Positions 8,591 through 18,503 are shown, counted from the stretch's first letter. The stretch: 64,000 nt of DNA from AP-15 sp963700195 (GCA_963700195.1 CAVOWQ010000035.1:50353-114352); one strand, 5' to 3'. Numbers and translations are program-made. The notes: generated by a model from the letters alone, not told the origin.

Positions 8591-10111
8591 TTATCGCGGT
8601 GTCGCGATGGCGAAATCCGTGCTTGACGTCAGCTCGCCCGTCGCAAAGGCAAGTGCCGCAGCGTTGATCAGGGACTGCGCGTGTGCCCGAGCCACTGCGG
8701 CGCGCGCCGTGGCGAGCCCCGTCTGCGCGGAGGTTGCGTCAGTCAACGTACCGACGCCGTGCCCATAGGAGTTGCTCGCGCTGTGGAAGGCGGCCTCGGA
8801 TGCGGTCTGCAGTGCGATCGCGGCATCGTATTGCTGTAGCCCGGTATCGACCTGGTCGTAGGCGAGCGCGACCTCGCGCAAAGCCTGGTCGGTGCGTTCC
8901 TTCAGTGCGGCCGCCGATTCTTCGCGCTTCGATTGGGCGAGGCTCAACTTGTTCTGTAGCAATCCGCCTTCGTAGAGTGGCCATTCGAACTTCAGCAAAG
9001 CGGCGCCCTGCGGCTTGGTGACTGTGGAATAGGGCGAATTATCCACGTTGAGCCGGGAGATATTGCCCTGCACGTTCGCGCTCAGCGAAATTTTCGGGGC
9101 CAGAGCGGAGCGTGCGGCTGCGATTTCCGCATCTGACGCGCGCAGCTTCGCCACGTTGGCGAGCAGATCGGGCCGCTGACGCAGCGCGCGGCTCAGCACG
9201 TCGTCGACTGCACGCGCGGTGCGGGGCGGCAGCGGGCGCTCGGCCGCGTTTGCCACGCGCAGTTTTGTGGTCGGCGGCAAGTCCATCGCCGCGAGCAGCG
9301 TGTACATCGCGTCGTGCTGCGCCGTGTCGGCCTGTGCAAGATCGTACTGCGCCTGCGCCGTCCCGCGGCGGGCGAGCTGCACGTCGACGATGGTGTCGAG
9401 GCCGCGGCCGAACAGCGCCTCGGCGGATTGCTGCACCACTTTCGCATCCGCTAGGGCCTGCCGCGCCGCGCGCAATGCGGCATCGGCGCCGTCCAACGTG
9501 AAATATGCACGGGCCACGTTGTAGATCAGTTGCTGATGCGCCGCCGTGAACGCGACGTTTCCGGCGATCGAAAGCTGGCCTGCCGCCTCGACCGCGGCTG
9601 AGCGGCCGCCGAAATCGAGCAGCAGATAGTTTACGGCGAGCTGCGGGATTACTTCCTGAGCGTTGAAAATGATGAAGCCTTGCGGGACGAGGCTGCTAGG
9701 GAACGGCGTCACGAAGTGCTCCAAGCCGGCGACCGCGCTCGCCGTCAGCGCCGGGAGATAGGCGGCGCGCGCGATGCCGACATTGATCGCCGCCTGCCGC
9801 GCCTGCTCCCAGGCGACGCGCGTCGCCTGATTGCGGCGCTGCGCGATATCGATCAGCTCGACGAGCGAATAAGTATGATTGGGGTCGATGTCGGCGGGCG
9901 ACGGCAACTGGACTGCCGTGTTCTCTGGCACCGTAAACCGCCGGCCCTCGGCGGCGGGTGCAGGGGTTGTCGGCGCTTCTTTGGAGGGCTCGAATTGCCA
10001 CGGCGTGTCGGGCGAAGCCGGTGCCAAATCGCGCGTGTCGTTGCAGGCGCCGAGTAGCGCGCATCCCGCGAGGGCAAGGCGCCGGAACCTAGCCGGTGGC
10101 ATGCAACGCAT
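8591..10111 (-). CDS. Outer-membrane efflux lipoprotein, TolC/NodT family (MdtP-like)
   Basis: A 506-residue protein with a lipoprotein signal: the lipobox LGAC is near residues 20-23. Two outer-membrane-efflux-protein repeats follow (YSLVELIDIAQRRNQATRVAWEQAR, and later VDDVLSRALRQRPDLLANVAKLR). It forms the TolC-like channel of a tripartite pump. It is the last gene of a four-gene operon and overlaps the upstream FUSC gene by 23 bases. Gene order is the same as ytcA-mdtN-mdtO-mdtP of E. coli. Cargo is probably drugs or aromatic compounds, inferred from that parallel. Confidence 0.9.
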   Translation of the reverse strand: MRCMPPARFRRLALAGCALLGACNDTRDLAPASPDTPWQFEPSKEAPTTPAPAAEGRRFTVPENTAVQLPSPADIDPNHTYSLVELIDIAQRRNQATRVAWEQARQAAINVGIARAAYLPALTASAVAGLEHFVTPFPSSLVPQGFIIFNAQEVIPQLAVNYLLLDFGGRSAAVEAAGQLSIAGNVAFTAAHQQLIYNVARAYFTLDGADAALRAARQALADAKVVQQSAEALFGRGLDTIVDVQLARRGTAQAQYDLAQADTAQHDAMYTLLAAMDLPPTTKLRVANAAERPLPPRTARAVDDVLSRALRQRPDLLANVAKLRASDAEIAAARSALAPKISLSANVQGNISRLNVDNSPYSTVTKPQGAALLKFEWPLYEGGLLQNKLSLAQSKREESAAALKERTDQALREVALAYDQVDTGLQQYDAAIALQTASEAAFHSASNSYGHGVGTLTDATSAQTGLATARAAVARAHAQSLINAAALAFATGELTSSTDFAIATPR

Positions 10112-12275
10112 TTCCGACCGGAGCTGTCACAGGCCACGGTTGCGGACCAACCTCGTCGAGAATTCTGCGGATGTCCTGGTGCAGCAGGCGGTACCATGTC
10201 TCCAAAGCCGTGAGCTGATCACTCGAGCCGGATAGGGTCGGCGGTTCCGGAAGACCGGCGGCCATTTCGCCTGCTCCCTCGCCGCTGCGCGTCCATGACG
10301 CTGCTTGCCGAAACCATCCTGCCAGCGCCTGGTCATGCGCGCGAAGCGCGTCACGCGTCTCCACCGGGAGGTCGTGCCCGGCTCGATCGGTATGCAGATC
10401 GAGGATTGCCGACACCGGGATGAACAGCCGACCGACCTGCTCCACCACAGTCGCGTCGATAGGCCGCCTCCCCACGGCGCGCCGCACCTCGCTCGTTTCG
10501 AACGGATCATTGACCAGGACCGCGCGCGCCTGCGCGATCGCCTGCCCGAACGCCGTGTCGACCATTGACCGAGAGGCCTGGGGAACCTCGCTATCGGTGC
10601 GGGCGCCCAAACCCACCAACACCGCCAGCTGTTCTAATGCTTTGGCGAGGCTGGTGCGCACAACATTGGCCACGCTCACCGGCCAGATCGTCGTGAAGAT
10701 CACCAAGATCACGATATTGCCGAAGAGGATGCCGATGGTGCGGTCCCTCGCGGTATACATGTCGATCGTCGGGCCGTAGCCCTGCAGCACGACAAGATAG
10801 AAGGCGAGGCTGAGCTGCAGGCCGGCATAGGCGATGCGCTCGCTGCCGCTTGCGATCCAGGCGGCGAGCAAGGTCACCGGTGCCAGCAGTAGGAGCAGAT
10901 CGCCAAGATCGGTCATCAGCGGCATCAGCAGCAGGATCGCGCCGAGGCCGAGCGCCGCACCGATCAGGCAGCCGGCGAAACGCAATGTCGCCTTGTGGAT
11001 CGTGTCGCCGACGGTACCGAGCGCGACGAAGAAGCAGGTGATGACGCAGGTGTGGATGCCCGGCCAATCAGCAAGGTTCATTGCGAAATAGCAGATCAGC
11101 ACCGCCAGCGTGACCTTGAGGGCGAAGCGGGCGTATTCCGGGTTGGTGAACGCATCCGCAGCCAGCAGCCGGCGCGGCGCCTCCGCCGCGCCATGCGGTC
11201 CGTGCTCCGCCGCCGTCCCAGCCAGCGTCTCGCGGATCGCTTGCAGTCTGCGCGAGATCGCGTCGGCCAACGGTCGGGCGGCGCCCGTCGTGGTGATGAC
11301 GACCGGTTCGGCGCTCGGGGCTTCGCCGTATTGCAGCGCGCGCTTCGCCTCGCGACACGCGCTCGACGCAGGGAGAAGGGTATTGCGAGCGTCGCTCCCG
11401 ACGCGCAACCAAGAGAGCAGCAGGAGGCCGAGCCGGCCGATGTCGTCGATCAGCGACGCGGCCCAGACCGGGCGGCGCCGGCCGCGGTGCATCAGGCTGG
11501 CGAGATGGTGCAACTTGTGCAGCTGTGCTGTGCCTTCGAAGGCTTGGGCTTCGAGGCGGCGTTCCGCTCCGCTCTCGCCCGCGCAAAAGCGCGCTGCCGT
11601 TGCCAGTCGCTCGGCCAGCGCCTGGTACAGCAGGCGCGCCGGGTCGCGCCCGGTCAGCAGGTTGGCGAGGATTACCAGTATGATGGGGAGGGCAACGGCC
11701 AGGCTCAGCCAGAGGAGAAAACGCACCAGCGCTTCTTCCGGCGAGACGAAGACGATCTCCGGCAACGCGAACTGCTCCGCATTGGCCGCGGTTGCCGGCT
11801 GCAGCGCGAGGCCGAGCACCTGGTCGCCCAATGTCAGACCGTAGGCAACGATGAAGCCGGCGACGAAGAACACCGGTCCCGGCGTCGCGGTCCGCGACAG
11901 AAACATTGCGACGAAGGTCATTGCTGCCATCAGCGGAATCCGCAGCGCCGGTTCCGACAGGCTGAGCATGAAGACCGCGATCGCCACGAAAATCGCCAGG
12001 ATGACGGCGGTGCCTGCGAGCAGCGCGGTCAGGATCGTCGTGACCGCCTCGCGACCCGATACGAACAGAACAATATACCCCGAGAGGGCAATTTCCGAGA
12101 TGCGAAACGTTTCCGCTATCGCGACAACGGCGAGGAGGACGACGACAATGCGCAGACAGTCGCCGAGCCGGCCGGGGGTCGGACGCAGCTCGCGGCGCAG
12201 CAGTGCGACCAGATCGCGCGCGTCACCCTCGTCCACCTCCGGCGGCGGGCCGCGACGCGCAGCATGCGCCTTCAT
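10089..12275 (-). CDS. FUSC/AaeB-family inner-membrane efflux protein (MdtO-like)
   Basis: A 728-residue protein with two blocks of membrane helices (about residues 38-160 and 395-540), each followed by a cytoplasmic helical part, as in the fusaric acid resistance family. Recognisable segments are ISEIALSGYIVLFVSGREA, NLADWPGIHTCVITCFFVAL and DRTIGILFGNIVILVIFTTI. It would act with the HlyD-type protein and the TolC-type channel to expel aromatic or hydrophobic compounds. Its start overlaps the stop of the HlyD gene by 4 bases, showing translational coupling. Confidence 0.88.
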   Translation of the reverse strand: MKAHAARRGPPPEVDEGDARDLVALLRRELRPTPGRLGDCLRIVVVLLAVVAIAETFRISEIALSGYIVLFVSGREAVTTILTALLAGTAVILAIFVAIAVFMLSLSEPALRIPLMAAMTFVAMFLSRTATPGPVFFVAGFIVAYGLTLGDQVLGLALQPATAANAEQFALPEIVFVSPEEALVRFLLWLSLAVALPIILVILANLLTGRDPARLLYQALAERLATAARFCAGESGAERRLEAQAFEGTAQLHKLHHLASLMHRGRRRPVWAASLIDDIGRLGLLLLSWLRVGSDARNTLLPASSACREAKRALQYGEAPSAEPVVITTTGAARPLADAISRRLQAIRETLAGTAAEHGPHGAAEAPRRLLAADAFTNPEYARFALKVTLAVLICYFAMNLADWPGIHTCVITCFFVALGTVGDTIHKATLRFAGCLIGAALGLGAILLLMPLMTDLGDLLLLLAPVTLLAAWIASGSERIAYAGLQLSLAFYLVVLQGYGPTIDMYTARDRTIGILFGNIVILVIFTTIWPVSVANVVRTSLAKALEQLAVLVGLGARTDSEVPQASRSMVDTAFGQAIAQARAVLVNDPFETSEVRRAVGRRPIDATVVEQVGRLFIPVSAILDLHTDRAGHDLPVETRDALRAHDQALAGWFRQAASWTRSGEGAGEMAAGLPEPPTLSGSSDQLTALETWYRLLHQDIRRILDEVGPQPWPVTAPVGNALHATG

Positions 12276-13291
12276 TTATCGATCACGACTACGGCCGTGG
12301 CGCCATAGCGCATCAGGTCGTCGGGCGGCGCGTCGAGCAGGATGCGCACCGGGAAGCGAGCCGCGATCCGCACCCAGTTGAGGGTGCGCTCGACATGCGG
12401 GAGGCCGCCAAACGTGGCGCTCACGTCCGACGCCACACCCCAGCCGAGGCTGTCGACCTGGCCGCGCAGCGGGCGGCTTGGTTGCGCCATCACGTAGACG
12501 GTCGCGCGCTGCCCCGGCTCCATTCCGGCGAGGTCCGTCTCGCGGAAATTGCCGATCGCATACCAGTGCTCGGTGTCGATGATCGTGAACAGCGGGTGGC
12601 CGGTGGCGGCGAACTCCCCGGCGGCGATGTCGAGCGCGGTGATCCGGCCATCGCAGGGTGCACGCACGACCGTCTTGTTCAGGTCTCGCTCGGCGAGGGC
12701 GAGCGTCGCGCGCGCGCCTTCCAGCTCGGCCTCGGTGGGCTTGGTGTTGGTGATGGCCTGGCGTGCCTCGTCTGCCTGCAGCTGCGCCTGCTGCAGCGCG
12801 ATCTGCGCGGTGCGCTGCGCCGTGCGCGCCTGGTCGACCTGCTGCGCGGTGACGAAGCCCTGCCCGAGCAGCGGCTGCAGCCGCCCCAAGGTGCTCGAAG
12901 CGAGAGACCGCTGCGCCTCGGCGCTGCCGATGCCGCGTTCGGCGGCCCCGGCCTTGGAGGTCTGCGCCGCGACCTGGTCGGCGGTCAGGGCGAGCTTGGC
13001 TTCCAAACCGCGCACCGCCGCGCGAGCCTGGTCCGCGCGCATTCGATAAGGTTCCGGGTCGATCCGGAACAGCACGTCGCCCTTGCGCACCGCCTGGTTG
13101 TCGCGCACGTCGAGCTCGACGATCCGGCCGCTGACGTCCGGCGCCAAGTGGACGAGGTCGGCCTGCAGATAGGCGTCGTCGGTGCGCGGCCGCTGGTCGA
13201 TCCGGCGCGTCGCGAGCACCCCGGTCACCAGGACGCCGGCCAGCGCGATAAGGCTGACCAGGATGCCGAGCGCCTTACGAACCGCCAACAT
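12272..13291 (-). CDS. HlyD-family membrane fusion protein (MdtN/EmrA-like)
   Basis: A 339-residue periplasmic adaptor with an N-terminal membrane anchor (IALAGVLVTGVLATRRI). The biotinyl-lipoyl-like part is DVSGRIVELDVRDNQAVRKG, followed by a long alpha-hairpin (residues 80-190) and the second lipoyl half VRAPCDGRITALDIAAGE. It bridges the FUSC pump and the outer-membrane channel. It starts 3 bases after the small YtcA-like gene ends. Confidence 0.9.
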   Translation of the reverse strand: MLAVRKALGILVSLIALAGVLVTGVLATRRIDQRPRTDDAYLQADLVHLAPDVSGRIVELDVRDNQAVRKGDVLFRIDPEPYRMRADQARAAVRGLEAKLALTADQVAAQTSKAGAAERGIGSAEAQRSLASSTLGRLQPLLGQGFVTAQQVDQARTAQRTAQIALQQAQLQADEARQAITNTKPTEAELEGARATLALAERDLNKTVVRAPCDGRITALDIAAGEFAATGHPLFTIIDTEHWYAIGNFRETDLAGMEPGQRATVYVMAQPSRPLRGQVDSLGWGVASDVSATFGGLPHVERTLNWVRIAARFPVRILLDAPPDDLMRYGATAVVVIDK

Positions 13292-13294
13292 CGC

Positions 13295-13654
13295 TCAGTG
13301 ACCGAACCAGAGAAGCCAGGCGAGCAAGGTGGCGGACACCGCGAGGCCGGCATAGGTCAGCAGCGGGGCGACGACGTATTCGCTGATGCCGGCCACCGCG
13401 AGGATCTGCCGGATGATGACGGCGGCGACGATTCCGAGTACGGCGCACAGCATCCAGGCCGGGAAGTAGGAGCCGAACAGATCCATTGTCGGCGCGTAAT
13501 TGCACGCGGCGACCGGCAGCGCAATCGCGACCCGCCACAGCTCTAGCGGACCGCGGTGGTATCGATCGCGTCGAATCGACGTGCCGCTCCCGCCAGCGAG
13601 CGAATTCGCATTCGAGAGACCCGAGACACGATCAACCGACATGTCGCCCATCAC
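13295..13654 (-). CDS. YtcA-like small membrane lipoprotein
   Basis: The conserved part begins near residue 50 (CNYAPTMDLFGSYFPAWMLC), with a Cys that fits a lipobox (PVAAC), followed by two membrane helices. This matches the YtcA family, whose gene heads the mdtNOP operon in E. coli. The long N-terminal extension from the ATG at 13654 is unusual; a non-ATG start nearer the hydrophobic stretch is possible. Its exact function in efflux is unknown. Confidence 0.7.
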   Translation of the reverse strand: MMGDMSVDRVSGLSNANSLAGGSGTSIRRDRYHRGPLELWRVAIALPVAACNYAPTMDLFGSYFPAWMLCAVLGIVAAVIIRQILAVAGISEYVVAPLLTYAGLAVSATLLAWLLWFGH

Positions 13655-13760
13655 CGGACATAATCAGTCTCGGAATTATCCTAGAGCGTCGCGACTCTGT
13701 TTAGCTTTTTTTAACTGCACAAGTCGGCCTGCGATCAGGGCGGACAATCGGCACGGCACG

Positions 13761-14010
13761 GCAATGCGCGACCCACGCCTCGCCGGCACGGTCAAATTGC
13801 CGACGATCGAGGACGCGGTGAAGGCCGGCGGCTTCCCCGCCGGCCGGCCTGAGGACATCATCGCGCAGCCGAAGGCGGTCGAAAAGCGCTATCCGGGGAT
13901 CGACCGGGTGGTGTGCGCTACGCCGCTCGACGTTCAGTTGGAAGACCTGGACCGGTTCGCGAAAGAGGTTATGCCGGCGTTCGGCAATGCCAAGATCGCC
14001 GCCGCCGCGG
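13761..14010 (+). pseudogene. 3' fragment 4 of LLM oxidoreductase gene
   Basis: It matches the oxidoreductase from about base 832 (AMRDPRLAGTVKLPTIEDAVKAG) almost to the end (DLDRFAKEV). It is clearly more diverged than fragments 2 and 3 (for example FPAGRPEDIIAQPKAVEKR) and lacks the two codons for GT before PLDVQLED. After the AAAA-coding stretch the sequence no longer matches. The region 14011-14316 holds nothing else I recognise. Confidence 0.8.
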
Positions 14011-14316
14011 AATTGAGCGGTCGCGAAGACTGTTCCGGCATCAGCCGCTCCTACTGAAACGGTTTAGACCTGATTTCGCTGCTGGAAGAAGGAGGATTCC
14101 AACCCTCGGGCCCATCGGCCTCGGCACCTGCGCCGACTGTTTGGTGAGGCGACATGCTGATCAAGCCGCTTCGCCGCTTCTCCATTTTGCGAGTTTGGCC
14201 CAGCCGGCGCGGATTAGTACTCGGCAAGTGTATTGAGCTTTCGCGCATGCAACTCCGATTGCGTGGGTTCTCGACTGCCCGAGGTTACCGAACGCCAATG
14301 CCACTCACGAATATCA

Positions 14317-16065
14317 CTACCGCGTGCGCACCGCGACCGAGGTCTCGCCGCGCAGGACGCCGCTGGCATCGGTAAACTGGACGAAGACGCGGTTGGCGCC
14401 CGGCAAGTCTGCCACTGTGCCGCTGCCGGTGACGAAAATGCCGAAGGTCGGGGTCGCGTTGTTGGCGATCGTCGTCGTCACGGCGGACGCCAGGGTGGCG
14501 AGGCAGGCGCCGGTTGTCGGATTGGTCTGGCACAGACTGACCCTGACCGGCAAATTGGCGGTGCCGGTGTTAGCGCTGGCGGTGATCGACGCAGCGATGC
14601 CGAGGTTGGTTGTCGCCACCGCGAAGACGCCGGTGCCGGTCGCGCCGGGGAGGTCGACATAGCCGGCGTCGTTGCTCGCCGCCAGCGCGATGATGTCGGG
14701 GACGGGGGTCGTCGAGGCCGACAGATTGAGGGTGTTGACCCCGGTGAGGACCGCCACCGGGCCGGCGTTGGCGCAGGCAAAGCTGAAATCGACGTCGTTC
14801 GGGGGAAACGCCGCGGTCGGGGTCAGCGCGACGACAAAGCTCTGCGACGCGCCTGCGGCGATATCCACCGGAGTATTGGCGGTGCCGGTGAGCGCGTTGG
14901 TGTTGGGGTCGGTGGTCTGAAACAGAAAGCCGGCGGGGATCACCGTCTGCGGCGCGATCGCGCAGGTCGAGGCGGGGTCGGGGCCGGCATTGATCATCGT
15001 CGCGAACGCCGTCGCAGGCGGGTTACCGACCTCGACCGAGCGGCTCTCGGGCAACACCGCAGCAACGAGCGCGCTATTAGCGCTGCCGCATGTCGAATCT
15101 GAACAGAACCCCGTGAATGTGATGGCGACAGTACCCCCCGTGACATGGCTCGGGCGCTGAATCACGCATTGACCCATCGGGTAGCTCGAGGACGGGTCGC
15201 TACGCTCATCGCAATAGCTGGGACCGCCCGCAAAATTTATCGGTGGGTATAGAGTCCCGCCCGGCGTCTTGCATTGGCCGTTGACCGGAACCGGTGCGGC
15301 GTTTGGCGCCGGGCAGCCCGCGCTTGGGTTCGGGAAGCCGGCGCTGTTGGTGCAATTGGTGGCTGCCCAGCCATAGACACCCGGTAGGTTGGCATTCTGG
15401 CCAAACCAGCGGTTCCTCGCCGGACCCGCCGGGTTCCAGGACCCGCCGGTCACCACAATGCCAAGGCTCGAGTTGATGCCATTGACGGCGCTGACGTCGG
15501 TTGCATCCGCGCTGGCGCACCCTGACCCCACAGCGCCGTTGATGCCGAAGTTGATGGACGCCTCGCCGATGGTGCTGGAATTCGGAAACACGGCAGAACC
15601 GCCGCATCCATTGTTGGGGCTGCCATTGTACAGGTTCGGGGTGAACAAGAAGTTGAACGTCACCGCGGGGCTGCAAGTGCCGGTGGAGCACTGGAAGGTT
15701 TGCGGCTGATAAGTGATCGTCTCACCGGCTGCGAGTTGGTAGTAGCCTAGCTCCGTGGCTCCCGGGGTCTGAGGCGTGAACGAAATGTTTTGGTGCGTAA
15801 TGCTGGAGGTAAACACTAGCCTAGGATCGGCGATGGACTGGATCTGCTGACCCAGGGCAGTGCAATTGGCGGGTGGTATTGTGGGGGGCTGTCCCAAAGT
15901 CAGGTTCGCGTATACGGCCGCGTTTGAGGCATTGGTGACCGTTGTGTTGGTCGGTGTATTCTGACCCTGAGCTGGGGCCGAGAGATACCCGTAAAGCACC
16001 GCTCCAAGAAACGCGACAGCAGAGAGCGGACCACGAGAGGTCCTTGTTCGAAGGATGTTTTTCAT
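14317..16065 (-). CDS. Large secreted protein with repeated Ig-like/DUF11-like beta domains
   Basis: The ATG at 16065 has a good upstream GAGGGGA site. The 582-residue product has a signal peptide (VAFLGAVLYGYLSAPAQG) and then a low-lysine, Thr/Asn/Gly/Pro-rich mature part with about 16 Cys, suggesting disulfide-stabilised secretion. The C-terminal 250 residues look like two or three beta-sandwich domains (VEVGNPPATAFATMINAG, PDIIALAASNDAGYVDLPG, GIFVTGSGTVADLPGANRV), similar to DUF11-like surface modules. I do not recognise the N-terminal domain. A surface or extracellular role is inferred. Confidence 0.65.
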   Translation of the reverse strand: MKNILRTRTSRGPLSAVAFLGAVLYGYLSAPAQGQNTPTNTTVTNASNAAVYANLTLGQPPTIPPANCTALGQQIQSIADPRLVFTSSITHQNISFTPQTPGATELGYYQLAAGETITYQPQTFQCSTGTCSPAVTFNFLFTPNLYNGSPNNGCGGSAVFPNSSTIGEASINFGINGAVGSGCASADATDVSAVNGINSSLGIVVTGGSWNPAGPARNRWFGQNANLPGVYGWAATNCTNSAGFPNPSAGCPAPNAAPVPVNGQCKTPGGTLYPPINFAGGPSYCDERSDPSSSYPMGQCVIQRPSHVTGGTVAITFTGFCSDSTCGSANSALVAAVLPESRSVEVGNPPATAFATMINAGPDPASTCAIAPQTVIPAGFLFQTTDPNTNALTGTANTPVDIAAGASQSFVVALTPTAAFPPNDVDFSFACANAGPVAVLTGVNTLNLSASTTPVPDIIALAASNDAGYVDLPGATGTGVFAVATTNLGIAASITASANTGTANLPVRVSLCQTNPTTGACLATLASAVTTTIANNATPTFGIFVTGSGTVADLPGANRVFVQFTDASGVLRGETSVAVRTR

Positions 16066-16402
16066 ATCGTCTTCCCCTCGATCCAACCGACATTCTCGGA
16101 CTTAGGACCCGCTGGAGCTGATCTTCAGTGTCTTGCCGTCGGCCGCGATTCCCCTGCCATGTGAGGTAAGCCTACCCGCGTCAAATACGCGTCAAAGCCG
16201 TGTGGGCTCTACGACGGCGACTCAGTGGCAACAGCGGTCGAGCCGCGCACGACCTTGCTTGCATTCGCCCGATCCCGGCGCTGGGGAGATTATTCGAACT
16301 CTCGGTAGAGGGTCGAGCCGCCAGAAATCCAGCCATTATGCCATTTATCTCCTTGTATTTGGGGACAAAACCGGGGACAATACGCCCCTCTCTTAAACGG
16401 GG
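16066..16402. other. Intergenic tract with low gene content
   Basis: Upstream region of the secreted protein gene, then sequence leading into the IS66 remnant. It contains two close GGGGACAA-type repeats near 16,360-16,380 of unknown meaning. I see no supported gene. Confidence 0.4.
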
Positions 16403-16549
16403 GTCGAGAGCGCCAAGCTCAACGGCCTCAACCCGCAGCACTATCTCGCCGATGTGCTCGCCCGCATCGGAGACCACCCAGCCCGCCGCATCGCCGAACC
16501 GCTGCCCTGGAACTGGCAATCCCTCGACGCCGCTGCGGCCGCCGCCTGA
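16403..16549 (+). mobile_element. IS66-family transposase (TnpC) C-terminal remnant
   Basis: The frame encodes AKLNGLNPQHYLADVLARI followed by DHPARRIAEPLPWNW and a stop. This is the characteristic IS66 C-terminal motif (LNG..P..YL.DVL.RI..HP..RI.ELLPWNW). Only about 48 codons remain; the rest of the element is missing on the left. It shows past transposition in this gene-poor tract. Confidence 0.8.
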
Positions 16550-16980
16550 GCCAGCCCCCTCACCGAGCGGTTACCTTGGCCCGCGCGGCGGCGACGGTTT
16601 GCCACTGCATGCATGATCGTTCCTTCTGGGTCGTTCCAAATGCTATCAACGCTGGCAAGATGGTTAGGTTCGATCTCTCTATGAGAGTATCGAATTGCAT
16701 TTAGCTTGCAGTCACCGTGTCCGATGCAACCCGACCCCAATCCTCGGCGCCGGATCGTCTTCGCGCACTTGGAACAGGCCCCGGCGGTCTCGACCTTGGA
16801 GCCGGCACGCCACCGCGCGACGAAGGCGCTCGCGAGCATCGCAATCCTCCGGCGTCGGCGCCACCCGCTTTCGATGCCCCAGCCCCAACAGAACCTTCCG
16901 GCGGCGCGCCGGTTCGGTTAACATGGCAAAATCAAGGCAAGCGGCACCCAACGCCACGATCCCGGAGGACCGCCAGAACC

Positions 16981-17214
16981 ATGATTACCGCCACACAGTG
17001 CCGTTGCGCACGCACGCTACTCCGTTGGTCCGTCAGCAAGCTGTCGAGCGCCGCCTCAGTGAGCCAAAGCGCAATCCACGATTTCGAACTGGAACGCCGG
17101 CAGCCGAGCACGACTACGACCGACGCTATTCGGCGCGCCTTTGAGGGTGTCGGCGTGGTGTTTCTCCCCCAAGACGACGTTCAATTACGGAGCGACGTGT
17201 CGCCGGCGCGGTGA
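16981..17214 (+). CDS. Small XRE-family HTH DNA-binding protein
   Basis: A 77-residue protein from ATG at 16981. The pattern MITATQCRCARTLLRWSVS, then LSSAASVSQSAIHDFE and DAIRRAFEGVGVVFL is typical of the very common alphaproteobacterial single-domain Cro/CI-type regulators. Target genes are unknown. It lies between an IS66 remnant and a gene-free tract, so it may be part of a decayed island. Confidence 0.7.
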   Translation: MITATQCRCARTLLRWSVSKLSSAASVSQSAIHDFELERRQPSTTTTDAIRRAFEGVGVVFLPQDDVQLRSDVSPAR

Positions 17215-18503
17215 CCACAAGCGGCGCGGGAGCAGCGGATCTTCGAGGCCGAGCGAGCGATGTATGACGCGCTCACCGCTCGCCGAGCGGCCGAGCAGGC
17301 CGAAGGCTGATTGAAGCGTTGGACCGACGTAGAGATCGGCGAGGCAGGCGATCGTTTCGGTACTGGCGGGGACAGCGCCAGTGAGCGCCATTCCAAAATG
17401 GCACGGTTGCCCACTGGCGCCGTTCGCGCGTCACAGCCCGCTACTGTAAGGCGGAGAAGGAGCGGCGCCGGGTTGGGGGACATTACTCGACGCCGCTCCC
17501 CCGCTCGGCTTGGTCCGGCCGGATCGTGATCGCCAAGCCCTTCGATCCTACGCGGCGGTGGTCAACAAAATGTCAGTCGCCGAGTTGGGAACCGCAGAGG
17601 GGTACTAAGGCAGTGGCACTCGATGCTCGAATGTCCGCCAGATAACTCGCCGACCCCACGTAAATCTCAAAAGCGGTTGGGCTCACCCAAACAGTAACCA
17701 AGCTGGCAGGGCTCCACGTTGGCGCCTTTTGGGACCCCGATGACCCGACGTTGATATCATTGCCGGGGCCAGCCTGGCTCAACGCACGGTAAACCTCTCG
17801 TGGGTCAGTCGTCAAAATCGGGTTCTGCGACGGGTGCGACGGGTGTTCGCTACAAGGTGACCCCGAAGAGCTGCCCCACCCGCGCCGGCAGATTGAAGGC
17901 GGCCCCGGTCGCCGCGCGCTTCCGCTGTAGGTCGTACCCGGTTCGATGGTTAAGCGCCCTCCCGAGTGCCGGTCCTCAGTCAGAGTGCCCTCCCGAAACA
18001 CGCCGAAAAGCCTCAATTTTGACGGGGTAGAAACGTCTCTGAGGCGCTTTCTAAGTCACTGATCGGTGGAGAAATTTGACCCGTTTTGGGACGGTTGGCT
18101 ATAGGGCTACCTGAGCGTTCCTGGGGCTATCGGCAAGCGGCACGTTTTCCTGCTATCCCTCGCCTTCAGCCCGTCTTATCGTCTCCGATAAAGGCGGGTT
18201 GAGTACCACTCGGCCGCGGCCTGAGCCGCTAAGGACCGAAGGCCCCTTAGGGGCACCCCGCTACATTTCCCCTAACCTATTGAAGTTGTTGTACAATGGC
18301 CGGAATAGGGTTTCTTCGGGTCCCCCCGCGCGGCCGATGGGACCCAAGCCCCCCGGTGGGGGGAAAGCCCCCGGCACCCGGTCCCGCGTCCGGGCCAGAT
18401 CGGACCCGTAACCCGCGCTGGGGCTGGCGATCCGGCCGGCGGGGCTAAGGTGAGGGGCTCGGGCCGGGCGATCCGGCGACGGTCTGTCCCTAGGGGCGAG
18501 GGT
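17215..18503. other. About 1.3 kb without a supported gene
   Basis: A short plus-strand peptide (REQRIFEAERAMYDALTARR, ending near 17310) may be the tail of a lost phage-type gene. A 147-codon minus frame at 17573-18016 has no recognisable domain and I do not call it. From 18,200 on the sequence becomes strongly G/C-run rich. The tract lies on the 3' side of tRNA-Ser, a usual integration side, and looks like island debris. Confidence 0.45.

Noticed and set aside
10995..12308. 437-codon plus-strand open frame
   Set aside because: It is the antisense shadow of the FUSC gene; its protein is Arg/Gln/His-rich without any domain.
17573..18016. 147-codon minus-strand hypothetical gene
   Set aside because: No domain, no good ribosome site, and composition like the surrounding non-coding tract.
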